Positions 24,515-32,660 of a DNA stretch of 36,740 bases are shown here, one piece after another (position 1 is the first letter of the stretch; every line of letters begins with the position of its first letter). Below the pieces are notes generated by a model, which was not told where the DNA came from, made no database searches, and was given only the letters and a program-made list of their open reading frames with translations. A program made the position numbers and the translations under genes. Source of the DNA: CAISIP01 sp031403955 (GTDB taxonomy: Bacteria; Pseudomonadota; Gammaproteobacteria; Burkholderiales; Burkholderiaceae_C); assembly GCA_031403955.1 (NCBI GenBank), contig JANNGR010000317.1:1-36740 (forward strand). Direction: 5' to 3'.

Positions 24515-25237
24515 TCACGCATGGACCAGGGTACCCTCGTCTTCACCCATCACCACTCGTTTGAGCGCGCCATGTTTGACAATCGAAAAAACCTTGATCG
24601 GCAGTTTTTGATCGCGGCACAGCGCAAGCGCCGTCGCGTCCATGATGCCAAGATTTTTCGCCATCGCCTCATCGAAGGAAATCTTGCTGTAACGCGTCGC
24701 ACGTGGATCCTGTTTTGGATCGGCACTGTAAACACCATCTACCTTGGTTGCCTTGAGCACCACTTCGGCACCGATTTCCGCGCCGCGCAAAGCGGCCGCG
24801 GTATCGGTGGTAAAAAAGGGGTTTCCCGTCCCGGCGGCAAAAATCACGACCTTGCCTTCTTCAAGGTATTGCAGCGCCTTGGGGCGCACATAAGGCTCAA
24901 CCACCTTGTCGATCGAAATCGCCGACATCACCCGCGCGGTCAGCCCAGCCTTGTTCATCGTGTCACCCAGCGCCAGTGCGTTCATCACGGTAGCCAGCAT
25001 GCCCATATAGTCGGCCGTGGCGCGATCCATTCCCACTGAACCGCCCGCCACGCCGCGGAATATGTTGCCGCCACCTATCACAATCGCCACTTCGACGCCC
25101 ATACGGGTCACTTCGGCCACTTCATCCACCATCCGCACAATGGTATCGCGGTTGATGCCGAACTGGTCGTCCCCCATCAACGCTTCACCTGACAACTTGA
25201 GAAGTATGCGTTTATGGACGGCTTTGGATTCCGGCAT
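24515..25237 (-). CDS. pyrH: UMP kinase PyrH
   Basis: Hexameric bacterial UMP kinase of the amino-acid-kinase fold, converting UMP to UDP; in relatives activated by GTP and inhibited by UTP. Motifs are RILLKLSGEALMGD (ATP site), VIGGGNIFRG, DRATADYMGMLATVMNALAL, FAAGTGNPFFTTDTAAALR and the K/D pair in LKATKVDGVYSADP. The ATG at 25237 has AGGAG six bases upstream (240 residues); a further open eight codons to 25261 are unlikely to be used. It follows tsf by 36 bp and shares the pyrimidine theme with carAB downstream. Confidence 0.97.
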   Translation of the reverse strand: MPESKAVHKRILLKLSGEALMGDDQFGINRDTIVRMVDEVAEVTRMGVEVAIVIGGGNIFRGVAGGSVGMDRATADYMGMLATVMNALALGDTMNKAGLTARVMSAISIDKVVEPYVRPKALQYLEEGKVVIFAAGTGNPFFTTDTAAALRGAEIGAEVVLKATKVDGVYSADPKQDPRATRYSKISFDEAMAKNLGIMDATALALCRDQKLPIKVFSIVKHGALKRVVMGEDEGTLVHA

Positions 25238-25273
25238 GGACAACTCCTGGTTTGCAGTCAAGTCTCGTGGCCC

Positions 25274-26197
25274 TCAACCGGACTGCTTGGCGGAAGCAAC
25301 CTGGGCTGCAACCTCCGCGGCAAAGTCGTCCACTTTTTTCTCAATGCCTTCTCCGACTACATACAAGGTAAACGAAGAGACGATGGTGTTCGCGGCCTTG
25401 AGCATCTGGCCAACGGTCTGCTTGTCATTCTTGACAAATGGCTGGTCGTACAAGGAAACCTCCTTTAGGTATTTTTGCACCCCACCGTCGATTCGCTTGG
25501 CCACGATCTCAGCCGACTGAACCGGTTTGCCTGACGCGACCGCGATCGCCGCGTCTTCGGCTGCCTTGGCGGCCGCGACCGAGCGCTCCCGAGCCACAAG
25601 CTCCGCCGGAACGTCGGCGCTGGACAAGGCCACCGGCTTCATGGCTGCGACGTGCATCGCGACATCTCTTGCCGCCACCTCATCTCCCTCAAATTCAACC
25701 ACTACACCGATGCGCGTTCCATGCAGATAAATCGCCAGCTTTGCACCCGTAGCAAAGCGCTTGAAGCGGCGAAAGCTAATGTTCTCGCCGATCTTGCCTA
25801 TCAGACCCTTGCGCACCTCGTCGAGGGTTGGGCCAAATCCGTCCTGCTGGTGCAGCAGGGCTCCGAGCGTCGTGAGGTCTTGTGGATTGTGTTTGGCTAC
25901 CAGCGACACAGCTGCATTGGCCAGAGCCAGGAAGCTGTCATTCTTTGTCACAAAATCGGTTTCGCAGTTGACCTCGATCAGAGCACCAACGGCTCCGTCC
26001 CGGCTACTGGCGACCACGCCTTCCGCCGTTACCCGGCCGGCCGCCTTGCCCGCCTTGGTACCGAGTTTTACCCGCAGCAGTTCCTCCGCCCGGACCATAT
26101 CGCCTTGGGCTTCAGTCAACGCGCGTTTACATTCCATCATCGGCGCATCGGTTTTCCCGCGCAGTTCAGCCACCAGGCTTGCAGTAATTGCGGCCAT
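25274..26197 (-). CDS. tsf: Translation elongation factor Ts
   Basis: Guanine-nucleotide exchange factor for EF-Tu. The N-terminal UBA-like domain starts MAAITASLVAELRGKTDAPMMECKRAL. The core contains the conserved GALIEVNCETDFVTKND, whose TDFV segment contacts EF-Tu, followed by a C-terminal dimerisation region. The ATG at 26197 has GGAG seven bases upstream (307 residues, family length ~280-310). It is separated from rpsB by an 87-bp gap holding a strong terminator-like hairpin, so part of its expression may depend on read-through, as known for rpsB-tsf in E. coli. Confidence 0.96.
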   Translation of the reverse strand: MAAITASLVAELRGKTDAPMMECKRALTEAQGDMVRAEELLRVKLGTKAGKAAGRVTAEGVVASSRDGAVGALIEVNCETDFVTKNDSFLALANAAVSLVAKHNPQDLTTLGALLHQQDGFGPTLDEVRKGLIGKIGENISFRRFKRFATGAKLAIYLHGTRIGVVVEFEGDEVAARDVAMHVAAMKPVALSSADVPAELVARERSVAAAKAAEDAAIAVASGKPVQSAEIVAKRIDGGVQKYLKEVSLYDQPFVKNDKQTVGQMLKAANTIVSSFTLYVVGEGIEKKVDDFAAEVAAQVASAKQSG

Positions 26198-26240
26198 CAC
26201 TTTTCTCCGTACTTGATTCGACAAAATTCCATGGAAGTCT

Positions 26241-26266
26241 AAAAAAAAGGGGCATCAAGCCCCTTT
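26241..26266 (-). terminator. Rho-independent terminator/attenuator between rpsB and tsf
   Basis: On the minus strand AAAGGGGC - TTGAT - GCCCCTTT forms an 8-bp stem with a 5-base loop, and the stem runs directly into a tract of eight T. It lies just after the rpsB stop and before tsf, the position where E. coli has an intergenic attenuator. Confidence 0.85.
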
Positions 26267-26284
26267 ACTCCAGCGCACAATATC

Positions 26285-27037
26285 TCAGGCGGATGCCTCA
26301 TCCACTTCAACAAACTCGTCCGTTGTCTCCGCCGATACGGCTTTTACGACATCGTCAACGACATTGGCGCGTCCCTCCAGCACTGCATCTGCAATGCCAC
26401 GGGCATACAGGATCACCGCCTTGGAAGAATCGTCATTGCCGGGTATGACGTAGTCGATCCCTTCTGGGGAGTGATTGGAGTCGACGACACCAATCAACGG
26501 AATGCCAAGCTTCTTTGCTTCGGCAACGGCGATTTTGTGAAAACCCACGTCGATCACGAAAATCGCGTCTGGCAAAGCCACCATGTCCTGTATGCCTCCA
26601 ATGTCCTTCTCAAGCTTCTCGATCTCGCGAGCGAACATCAATTGTTCCTTCTTGCTCATGCTGTCCAGACCGGCTTCTTGTTGTACCTTCATCTCCTTGA
26701 GACGCTTGATCGAGGTCTTGACGGTCTTGAAGTTGGTCAACATGCCGCCCAACCAGCGCTGGTCCACATAGGGAACACCAGCACGTTGCGCTTCCGCGGC
26801 GACTGTTTCGCGCGCCTGGCGCTTCGTACCGACCATTAGAACGGTGCCTCGGCGGGCAGTCAACTGGCGTACGAACTTGGCCGCCTCCTGGAACATCGGC
26901 AAGGATTTTTCCAGATTGATGATGTGAATACGATTGCGATGGCCGAAAATATACGGTGCCATCTTGGGGTTCCAGAACCGGGTTTGATGTCCGAAATGGA
27001 CGCCGGCTTCCAGCATTTCACGCATGGTCAAAGACAT
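26285..27037 (-). CDS. rpsB: 30S ribosomal protein S2
   Basis: S2 binds late on the solvent side of the 30S subunit and in E. coli represses its own rpsB-tsf operon. The 250-residue protein starts MSLTMREMLEAGVHFGHQTRFWNPKM and contains the S2 signatures HIINLEKSLPMFQEA, VGTKRQA, YVDQRWLGGMLTNF and the C-terminal PLIGVVDSNHSPEGIDYVIPGNDDS. The ATG at 27037 has GGAG at six bases; a TTG at 27049 in frame is not needed. It is the first gene of a long minus-strand series. The 191-bp region to the divergent amidase gene should contain its promoter and any S2 autoregulatory leader; I could not identify a convincing -35/-10 pair there. Confidence 0.97.
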   Translation of the reverse strand: MSLTMREMLEAGVHFGHQTRFWNPKMAPYIFGHRNRIHIINLEKSLPMFQEAAKFVRQLTARRGTVLMVGTKRQARETVAAEAQRAGVPYVDQRWLGGMLTNFKTVKTSIKRLKEMKVQQEAGLDSMSKKEQLMFAREIEKLEKDIGGIQDMVALPDAIFVIDVGFHKIAVAEAKKLGIPLIGVVDSNHSPEGIDYVIPGNDDSSKAVILYARGIADAVLEGRANVVDDVVKAVSAETTDEFVEVDEASA

Positions 27038-27228
27038 GTCTTGCTCCAAAGGTTGGGTCTAAAATCCGGTCCGCTATTCGATGCTTGTGAGCCGACTTCC
27101 GTTAAGAGATATCGTCTGCACTGGCGCGAACACCTTATTGGGTCCGGTTTGCTATTTTGTTTGCTACTCTGCCGCTTTGGGCCACTCAGCCAAACCCAGA
27201 AAGTGTAACACGGGCACTCGCCACTACC

Positions 27229-28572
27229 ATGCCTTCAACATCCTTGCCAGATCTGTCAACCACGCGCGACCGCATCCGGCGCGGGCAAACCACTGCCGTT
27301 GCGGAAATGGAGGCCTGCATTGCAATCGCGCAGTCCACCGACTGCCAACATGTGTTCCTAAAAACCATGTTCGAACCGGGGCGCGAAGTTGCGGCAGATC
27401 CACGCAACTGGCATCGGCCGCTGTCCGGACTGGCGGTATCGGTGAAGGACCTGTTTGACATTCGCGGGCAGACCACTGCGGCGGGTTCGACGGTGTTGCA
27501 GGGCAATGCGCCAGCCAGCCAGGATTGCCCCGCGGTGGCACGCCTAAGGGCTGCTGGTGGCGCCTTCATTGGACGCACCAACATGGTGGAATTTGCTTTC
27601 TCGGCGGTAGGCATCAATCCGCATTTCGGCACACCGGTCAACGCCGCGGGCGTTGGCGAGGCGCGCATTCCCGGTGGGTCATCTTCGGGCGCCGCGGTCT
27701 CGGTTGCCACCGGTGCTGCATTCATCGGACTAGGATCAGATACCGGCGGCTCCATCCGCATACCGGCGGCATTAAATGGCATTGTGGGGTTCAAAAATAC
27801 CGCGCGCCTGGTACCGACGGACGGTGCCACGCCTTTGTCCACGACGTTGGACACCGTATGTGCATTGACCCGCTCAGTGCCGGACGCCATATTGGCGCAT
27901 GAAATTCTTGCCGCGCGAATAGTCACCAAGAGCGCGGCCCCATTAAGCGCCTACCGCCTGGCGGTTGTGCGCACCAACATGCAAGACGGGCTCGATGCCA
28001 CGGTCTCGCGCGCCTACCAACGAACCCTGGACCTGCTCCGCAACCGAGGCGCATCGATTCAGGAGATTGATCTGGCCGAACTCGGCGAGTTGACAACCAT
28101 GAATGCAAGCGGAGGATTTTTAGCTGCCGAAAGTTACGCCTGGCACCGCTCGACGCTGGCGGCACACGCTCAGTCCTACGACCCACGTGTCGCGGCCCGG
28201 ATTGGGCGTGGGGCATCGATGAGCGCTGCCGATTATGTGGAACTGGTTCGGACCAGGCGCGACTGGATTGTCCGGATGAACGGACGGCTGCGCCATTTTG
28301 ACGCCGTGCTGTCGCCAACGGTCCCCTGTGTTGCCCCGCCAATTGCCAGCCTGGCGCCAGGTAAATCCCGCGACCAGGCGTTCTTTCAAGTCAACACTGA
28401 ACTTCTGCGCAACACCAGCGTTGTCAACATGCTGGACGGATGCGCGATATCGATCCCGTGCCAGATTGCTGGCGAGTTGCCGGTTGGCCTGATGATCTGG
28501 CATGGTGAAATGCGCGATGACTTGGTCCTTAACGCGGCTCTCCAAATCGAGCAATTGCTGCGGGCCGGGTAG
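27229..28572 (+). CDS. Amidase-signature family amidohydrolase
   Basis: A 447-residue member of the amidase signature family (fold of GatA, FAAH and malonamidase). The Ser-cisSer-Lys triad is visible: Lys73 in LAVSVKDLFD, the Ser of GGSSSGAAVSVATG at ~151, and the nucleophile Ser175 in GSDTGGSIRIPAALNGIVGFK. It should hydrolyse a small amide. The substrate is not readable, and the C-terminal half does not look like GatA. There is no gatB or gatC nearby, so a tRNA role is unlikely. No signal peptide is seen. The ATG at 27229 begins MPSTSLPDLSTTRD; the frame is open to a TTG at 27157. It is divergent from rpsB and followed after 69 bp by the DadA-like gene in the same direction. Confidence 0.88.
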   Translation: MPSTSLPDLSTTRDRIRRGQTTAVAEMEACIAIAQSTDCQHVFLKTMFEPGREVAADPRNWHRPLSGLAVSVKDLFDIRGQTTAAGSTVLQGNAPASQDCPAVARLRAAGGAFIGRTNMVEFAFSAVGINPHFGTPVNAAGVGEARIPGGSSSGAAVSVATGAAFIGLGSDTGGSIRIPAALNGIVGFKNTARLVPTDGATPLSTTLDTVCALTRSVPDAILAHEILAARIVTKSAAPLSAYRLAVVRTNMQDGLDATVSRAYQRTLDLLRNRGASIQEIDLAELGELTTMNASGGFLAAESYAWHRSTLAAHAQSYDPRVAARIGRGASMSAADYVELVRTRRDWIVRMNGRLRHFDAVLSPTVPCVAPPIASLAPGKSRDQAFFQVNTELLRNTSVVNMLDGCAISIPCQIAGELPVGLMIWHGEMRDDLVLNAALQIEQLLRAG

Positions 28573-28641
28573 GCTTGCCATTCGATCGGTCCTTTGCCTT
28601 CGGGCTGCTTATCGAATCAGGCTTCGAAAATCAAGGGACAC

Positions 28642-29895
28642 ATGAAAATTGCAGTTATTGGCGCTGGCATCGTCGGCGTCACCACCGCCTATGAGTTGGG
28701 CCTGGATGGCCATCAGGTAACGGTGTTTGAGCGGCGCGGCGCGGCCGCCGAAGAAACCAGTTTTGCCAACGCCGGCATCGTCGCGCCCGGCTACGTAACG
28801 CCCTGGGCTGCGCCAGGCATGCCGGTCAAGGTGGTCCAGCAGATATTGCGCCGGCACGCCAGCGTCAAGATTGGGCTGCCATTGACGATCTCGGAACTGG
28901 CGTGGATGTGGAAGTGGTATCGGGCTTGCAGGCTGGACGTTTATCTGGCAAACAAAGGACGGTTACAGCGCTTGGCGTTTTACAGTCGTTCGCGGCTGCA
29001 CGCGCTCAGGTCCCGCCTGCGTCTCGAATACGAGCGCAGCGATGGTTACCTGGTGCTGCTGCGCACCGAGCGTGACCGCAAACTGGCCGACCCCGGTTTG
29101 CAGGTGCTGCAAGATGCCGGAGTGGCATTTCGGCTGCTGGCGGCAGCCGACGCCAGAAAGGTTGAGCCGGCATTGAATCCGGATACAGCATTCGTAGCCG
29201 CCATCCAACTCCCCGACGACGAAGTCGGAAACTGCCGCCAATTTGCGCTATTGCTCAAGAACGAGGCGCTGCACATCGGCGTACGCTTCATGTTCAACAC
29301 CAGTGTGGAGCGGGTCGGAAAATCAGTCGGTATCGACATTCTGATCCAGGGCGACCAGACGGCGCGACCGTTTGAAGCCGTAGTGATGTGCGCCGGCCTG
29401 GGCTCGACCCAGTTGCTAATACCTCTGGGGATCAAGATACCAATGGTCGCGGTTTACGGCTACTCCCTTAGCGCGGCGATTCGCGAGCCACTCAACGCGC
29501 CGCGAAGCGCGGTGATGGATGAGCACTATAAGGTGGCCATCGCGCGGCTCGGACAGCGCGTCCGGATTGCCGGTAGCGCCGAGTTGGGTGGCCGTGCGGA
29601 CAAGAAACGTCCGGGTTCGATTCAGACCCTGTACAAAGTCCTGCACGACTGGTTTCCCGGCGCGGCCAGCACGGGCAGCGGGTTCCAGGAGTGGAAAGGC
29701 GCACGTCCGATGCTACCGGACGGCCCCCCAATCGTTGGGGCGAGCGGCATTTCGGGCTTGTGGCTGAATCTGGGGCATGGTTCAAGCGGCTGGGCGCTGG
29801 CTTGCGGCTCAGCGCGCGCGGTCGCCGACCTGATACTCGGCCATCAACCGGAAGTCGACATGCTGGGATTCGAACCAGGCCGACTTAAGTCCTGA
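28642..29895 (+). CDS. DadA-like FAD-dependent D-amino-acid dehydrogenase
   Basis: A 417-residue DAO-fold flavoprotein close to DadA. The N-terminal FAD dinucleotide motif is AVIGAGIVGVTTAYEL. Further shared landmarks are ETSFANAGIVAPGYVTPWAAPGMP, the WMWKW segment, QLPDDEVGNCRQF, YGYSLS, and the C-terminal FAD motif GARPMLPDGPPIVG ... LWLNLGHGSSGWALACGS. DadA oxidises D-alanine and other D-amino acids to 2-oxo acids at the inner face of the cytoplasmic membrane and passes electrons to the respiratory chain. The ATG at 28642 has AAGGGA upstream. No alr or dadX racemase is adjacent. With the amidase upstream it might act on the amine released from an amide, but this is only suggestive. Confidence 0.88.
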   Translation: MKIAVIGAGIVGVTTAYELGLDGHQVTVFERRGAAAEETSFANAGIVAPGYVTPWAAPGMPVKVVQQILRRHASVKIGLPLTISELAWMWKWYRACRLDVYLANKGRLQRLAFYSRSRLHALRSRLRLEYERSDGYLVLLRTERDRKLADPGLQVLQDAGVAFRLLAAADARKVEPALNPDTAFVAAIQLPDDEVGNCRQFALLLKNEALHIGVRFMFNTSVERVGKSVGIDILIQGDQTARPFEAVVMCAGLGSTQLLIPLGIKIPMVAVYGYSLSAAIREPLNAPRSAVMDEHYKVAIARLGQRVRIAGSAELGGRADKKRPGSIQTLYKVLHDWFPGAASTGSGFQEWKGARPMLPDGPPIVGASGISGLWLNLGHGSSGWALACGSARAVADLILGHQPEVDMLGFEPGRLKS

Positions 29896-30252
29896 GAAAC
29901 CCGCAGGCACACAACGCAGCGAGACGCCCAAACAACGTCGTCAACGGACCAATTCCAATTCCAAAGGCAATTTTTCTGGTTCACAATCCGATGACAAAAG
30001 TTGATTGCGTGCCACACGACCCCATCAAGATGAATTGCCAACTCGCTCAGGAATTGGTTAGCCCAAGTCGCCGCATGCCGGCCTTTCCGGGCAGAGTGCA
30101 AAAGATGCTGGATCTGAACCGGGATGGGCGAACGGACCGGGTGCGGACGGTAAAGATTCTGAAGCTGGTGGGATGATGTCGTGTTGTCACGGGGTGATCT
30201 GGCGCTGTTGCTGGAAGAAGCAAAGCTTTTCTCAAACAATTGAAGGCAATGC
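29896..30252 (+). other. 357-bp region without a convincing gene; possible decayed small ORF
   Basis: No RNA gene, strong terminator or repeat is seen. An open frame at 29991-30176 (61 codons) contains QLAQELVSPSRRMPAFPGRVQKMLDL, which faintly resembles the opening helices of HDOD-type domains. A second frame shifted by +1 opens after a stop at 30160-30162 and continues with DDVVLSRGDLALLLEEAKLF to a stop just before the next gene. A single frameshift would join them into about 85 residues. This could be a decayed gene or chance. The last bases hold AAGG as the likely ribosome-binding site for the downstream hydrolase. Confidence 0.3.
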
Positions 30253-31140
30253 ATGAAGATCCGCTTTTGGGGCGTTCGCGGCTCGATCGCGTCGCCAGGA
30301 CCCACGACGGTGCGTTATGGTGGGAACACCACCTGCATCGAAATTCGGACCGACGCCAATGAACTGATCATCATCGATGCCGGAACCGGAATTTTTCCGC
30401 TATCCCAAACGCTCTTGAGTGAATTGCCCGTAGTGGCCAACGTACTGATCACCCACTCGCATTGGGATCACATTCAGGGGTTGCCTTTCTTTCTGCCCAA
30501 CTTCATTTCAGGCAACATCTTGAGGCTGCATGGCGCATTCGACCCGGTTTCAGGCAATGGCATCGAACAGGTTATGTCGGTGCAGTTGCAATACAGCTAC
30601 TTTCCGGTACGTGAAGCCGAACTCAAGGCCAGCATGGAGTACGTCACACTCACGCCAGGTGAAAGCATACAGATCGGCAGCGCAACCGTCACGCCCTACC
30701 TACTGAACCACCCCGTCATCAACTTCGGCTACCGGATCGAGAGCGCCGGAAAGTCGGTCTTCTTTACCGGTGACCACGAGCCGCCGTACAACATTTACGA
30801 GCGCGGCGACGAAGAGTTTGCCGGGTACCAGTTGTTTGTGGATGAAAAAGCGCGGGGCATTGCGCACGCAATGTTGGGTGTGGATGTCTTGATTGCCGAC
30901 AGCTCCTATACCGCGCAGGAATACCAGGCCAAAAAAGGCTGGGGTCACGGCAGCTTCCACTCCAGCATCGCATATGCCCGGCAAGCTCGGGCGCGGCTGC
31001 TTTTTTGCACCCACCACGAGCCAACCAGAAGTGACGACGCGCTCGAAGCAGTCTTCAATGAAGCTTTGGCGGCCAATGCGGTGCAAGGGGGAGGCCCCGA
31101 CATCCGCCTCGCCCGCGAAGGCGAGACTTACGAATTCTGA
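30253..31140 (+). CDS. Metallo-beta-lactamase-fold hydrolase
   Basis: A 295-residue protein with the MBL zinc motif THSHWDHIQG (His68, His70, Asp72, His73), further ligands in FFTGDHEPP and the terminal FCTHHEPTRSDD. The N-terminus MKIRFWGVRGSIASPGP and the RYGGNTTCIEI strand are characteristic of the PhnP / RNase Z-like branch (COG1235), whose members cleave phosphodiesters, including cyclic nucleotides. Substrate is unknown, and the protein should be cytosolic as no signal peptide is seen. The ATG at 30253 has AAGG at suitable distance. It is followed after 15 bp by the NAD(P)HX repair gene, so the two are probably co-transcribed. Confidence 0.88.
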   Translation: MKIRFWGVRGSIASPGPTTVRYGGNTTCIEIRTDANELIIIDAGTGIFPLSQTLLSELPVVANVLITHSHWDHIQGLPFFLPNFISGNILRLHGAFDPVSGNGIEQVMSVQLQYSYFPVREAELKASMEYVTLTPGESIQIGSATVTPYLLNHPVINFGYRIESAGKSVFFTGDHEPPYNIYERGDEEFAGYQLFVDEKARGIAHAMLGVDVLIADSSYTAQEYQAKKGWGHGSFHSSIAYARQARARLLFCTHHEPTRSDDALEAVFNEALAANAVQGGGPDIRLAREGETYEF

Positions 31141-31155
31141 CAGGAGCGATCCACA

Positions 31156-32652
31156 TTGACGGTAACTTTGCGCAAAGTGGAACCAGCCGTCGCCTGGCCG
31201 CTGTTCAACATAGAGGCCACGCGCAAGATAGAGCAGCTGGCGCTCGCCAGTTTGCCCGCCCACACGCTGATGCAACGGGCGGGCCTCGCCACGGCCAGGC
31301 TGGCATTGGCGCTGGCGCCCCATGCCCGCAGGATCTGGATTGCCGCCGGTCCGGGCAACAACGGTGGCGACGGACTCGAAGCTGCCGTGCACCTGCATGC
31401 CTGGGGCAAAACGGTCGTCGTCACCTGGCTTGGCACCTCCGAAGGGGCGGGTGCCGACGCGGCAGCTTCCTGGCGGCGCGCCCTGGACGCGGGTGTCACC
31501 TTTGCCCCGTCGCCACCTGATGACTGTGATCTGTGTATAGACGCGCTGCTCGGAATCGGCGCCGCGCGTGCGCCTGCGGGTCGCATGGCGCAATGGATCA
31601 CACACATGCAAGACACCGGCGCGCCGATCCTGGCGATCGATGTGCCGACCGGCCTGAACGCCGATACCGGCCACGCCAGCGAGACATGTGTCGCGGCCAC
31701 GGCAGCGCTGTGCATGCTGACGCTCAAGCCCGGATTGTTTACGGCCATGGGGCGCGACGCGGCGGCGCAGGTATGGCTGGACGATCTGCGGGTAGATCTG
31801 CAAGGCGATTCGCATGCCGCTGTCGCGGTGCCAAGCGCCATGCTCGCCGGTGCACCCCTGCCGCGCGCCTTGGCGCACGCTTCGCACAAGGGGAGCTACG
31901 GTGACGTTGCCATTGTGGGTGGTGCGCCAGGCATGGCAGGCGCGGCGCTTCTGGCCGCGTCGGCGGCGCTGCATAGCGGCGCCGGCCGGGTCTACGTCGC
32001 GCTGCTTGATGATGCGGCGTTATCGGTTGTCGGCACGCAACCGGAACTGATGGCGCGGCAGATTGACGACTTGAATTTGCAGCGCACCGCGATCGTTTGC
32101 GGCTGCGGCGGCGGGGACGCCGTACGCGCGCATTTACCATTGCTGTTGTCAGCAGCCACCAGTCTGGTGCTGGACGCCGATGGCCTCAACTCCATCGCCG
32201 GCGACACGCAACTGCAAATCCAACTGCGCGCACGCGCTACGCGCAAATGGCGCACCGTGCTCACCCCGCACCCACTCGAAGCCGCCCGCCTGTTGCACCT
32301 GACCAGCGGTCAGGTGCAACAAGACCGTCTCGCCGCCGCCTGTCGCCTGGCGCAAGAATTTCAATGCACGGTGGTGCTCAAGGGCTCGGGCACGGTGATT
32401 GCCGCTCCAATGCAGCTACCGGTCATCAATCCGACCGGCAACGCGCGCCTGGCCACCGCCGGCACGGGCGACGTGTTGGCCGGTGCAATTGGAGCCGGTC
32501 TAGCGGCTGGATTGCCGGCGTTCCAGGCGGCATGTGAAGCAGCCTACCGGCATGGGTTATGCGCCGATCAGTGGCCGGCCGACCAGTCGTTCACCGCGTC
32601 GGACCTGGCGCGCTCATTGCAGCCTCAGGCGGCCCAACCGCGGCGCGTCTGA
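31156..32652 (+). CDS. nnr: Bifunctional NAD(P)HX epimerase / ADP-dependent dehydratase
   Basis: Repairs hydrated NADH and NADPH. The N-terminal YjeF_N (NAXE-like) epimerase domain, about residues 15-220, has AAGPGNNGGDGLEAAVHL at 63-80 and DVPTGLNADTG. The C-terminal ribokinase-like ADP-dependent dehydratase domain, about 235-490, has HKGSYGDVAIVGG, LVLDADGLN, VLTPHPLEAARLL and the anion-hole motif GTGDVLAG with Asp439. The 498-residue length fits the fused bacterial type. The start appears to be TTG at 31156, with AGGAG nine bases upstream; no ATG or GTG fits better. It converges on the SDR gene with only 8 bp between stops. Confidence 0.93.
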   Translation: MTVTLRKVEPAVAWPLFNIEATRKIEQLALASLPAHTLMQRAGLATARLALALAPHARRIWIAAGPGNNGGDGLEAAVHLHAWGKTVVVTWLGTSEGAGADAAASWRRALDAGVTFAPSPPDDCDLCIDALLGIGAARAPAGRMAQWITHMQDTGAPILAIDVPTGLNADTGHASETCVAATAALCMLTLKPGLFTAMGRDAAAQVWLDDLRVDLQGDSHAAVAVPSAMLAGAPLPRALAHASHKGSYGDVAIVGGAPGMAGAALLAASAALHSGAGRVYVALLDDAALSVVGTQPELMARQIDDLNLQRTAIVCGCGGGDAVRAHLPLLLSAATSLVLDADGLNSIAGDTQLQIQLRARATRKWRTVLTPHPLEAARLLHLTSGQVQQDRLAAACRLAQEFQCTVVLKGSGTVIAAPMQLPVINPTGNARLATAGTGDVLAGAIGAGLAAGLPAFQAACEAAYRHGLCADQWPADQSFTASDLARSLQPQAAQPRRV

Positions 32653-32660
32653 CGCAAGCG

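Noticed and set aside
27050..27228. rpsB and amidase promoters and an S2 autoregulatory leader
   Set aside because: Several AT-rich hexamers occur but none gives a credible -35/-10 pair, and I could not fold the leader by eye well enough to claim the S2-binding structure.
29844..30305. A 153-codon minus-strand frame across the 357-bp gap
   Set aside because: It overlaps the ends of two well-supported plus-strand genes and has no recognisable domain or ribosome-binding site.
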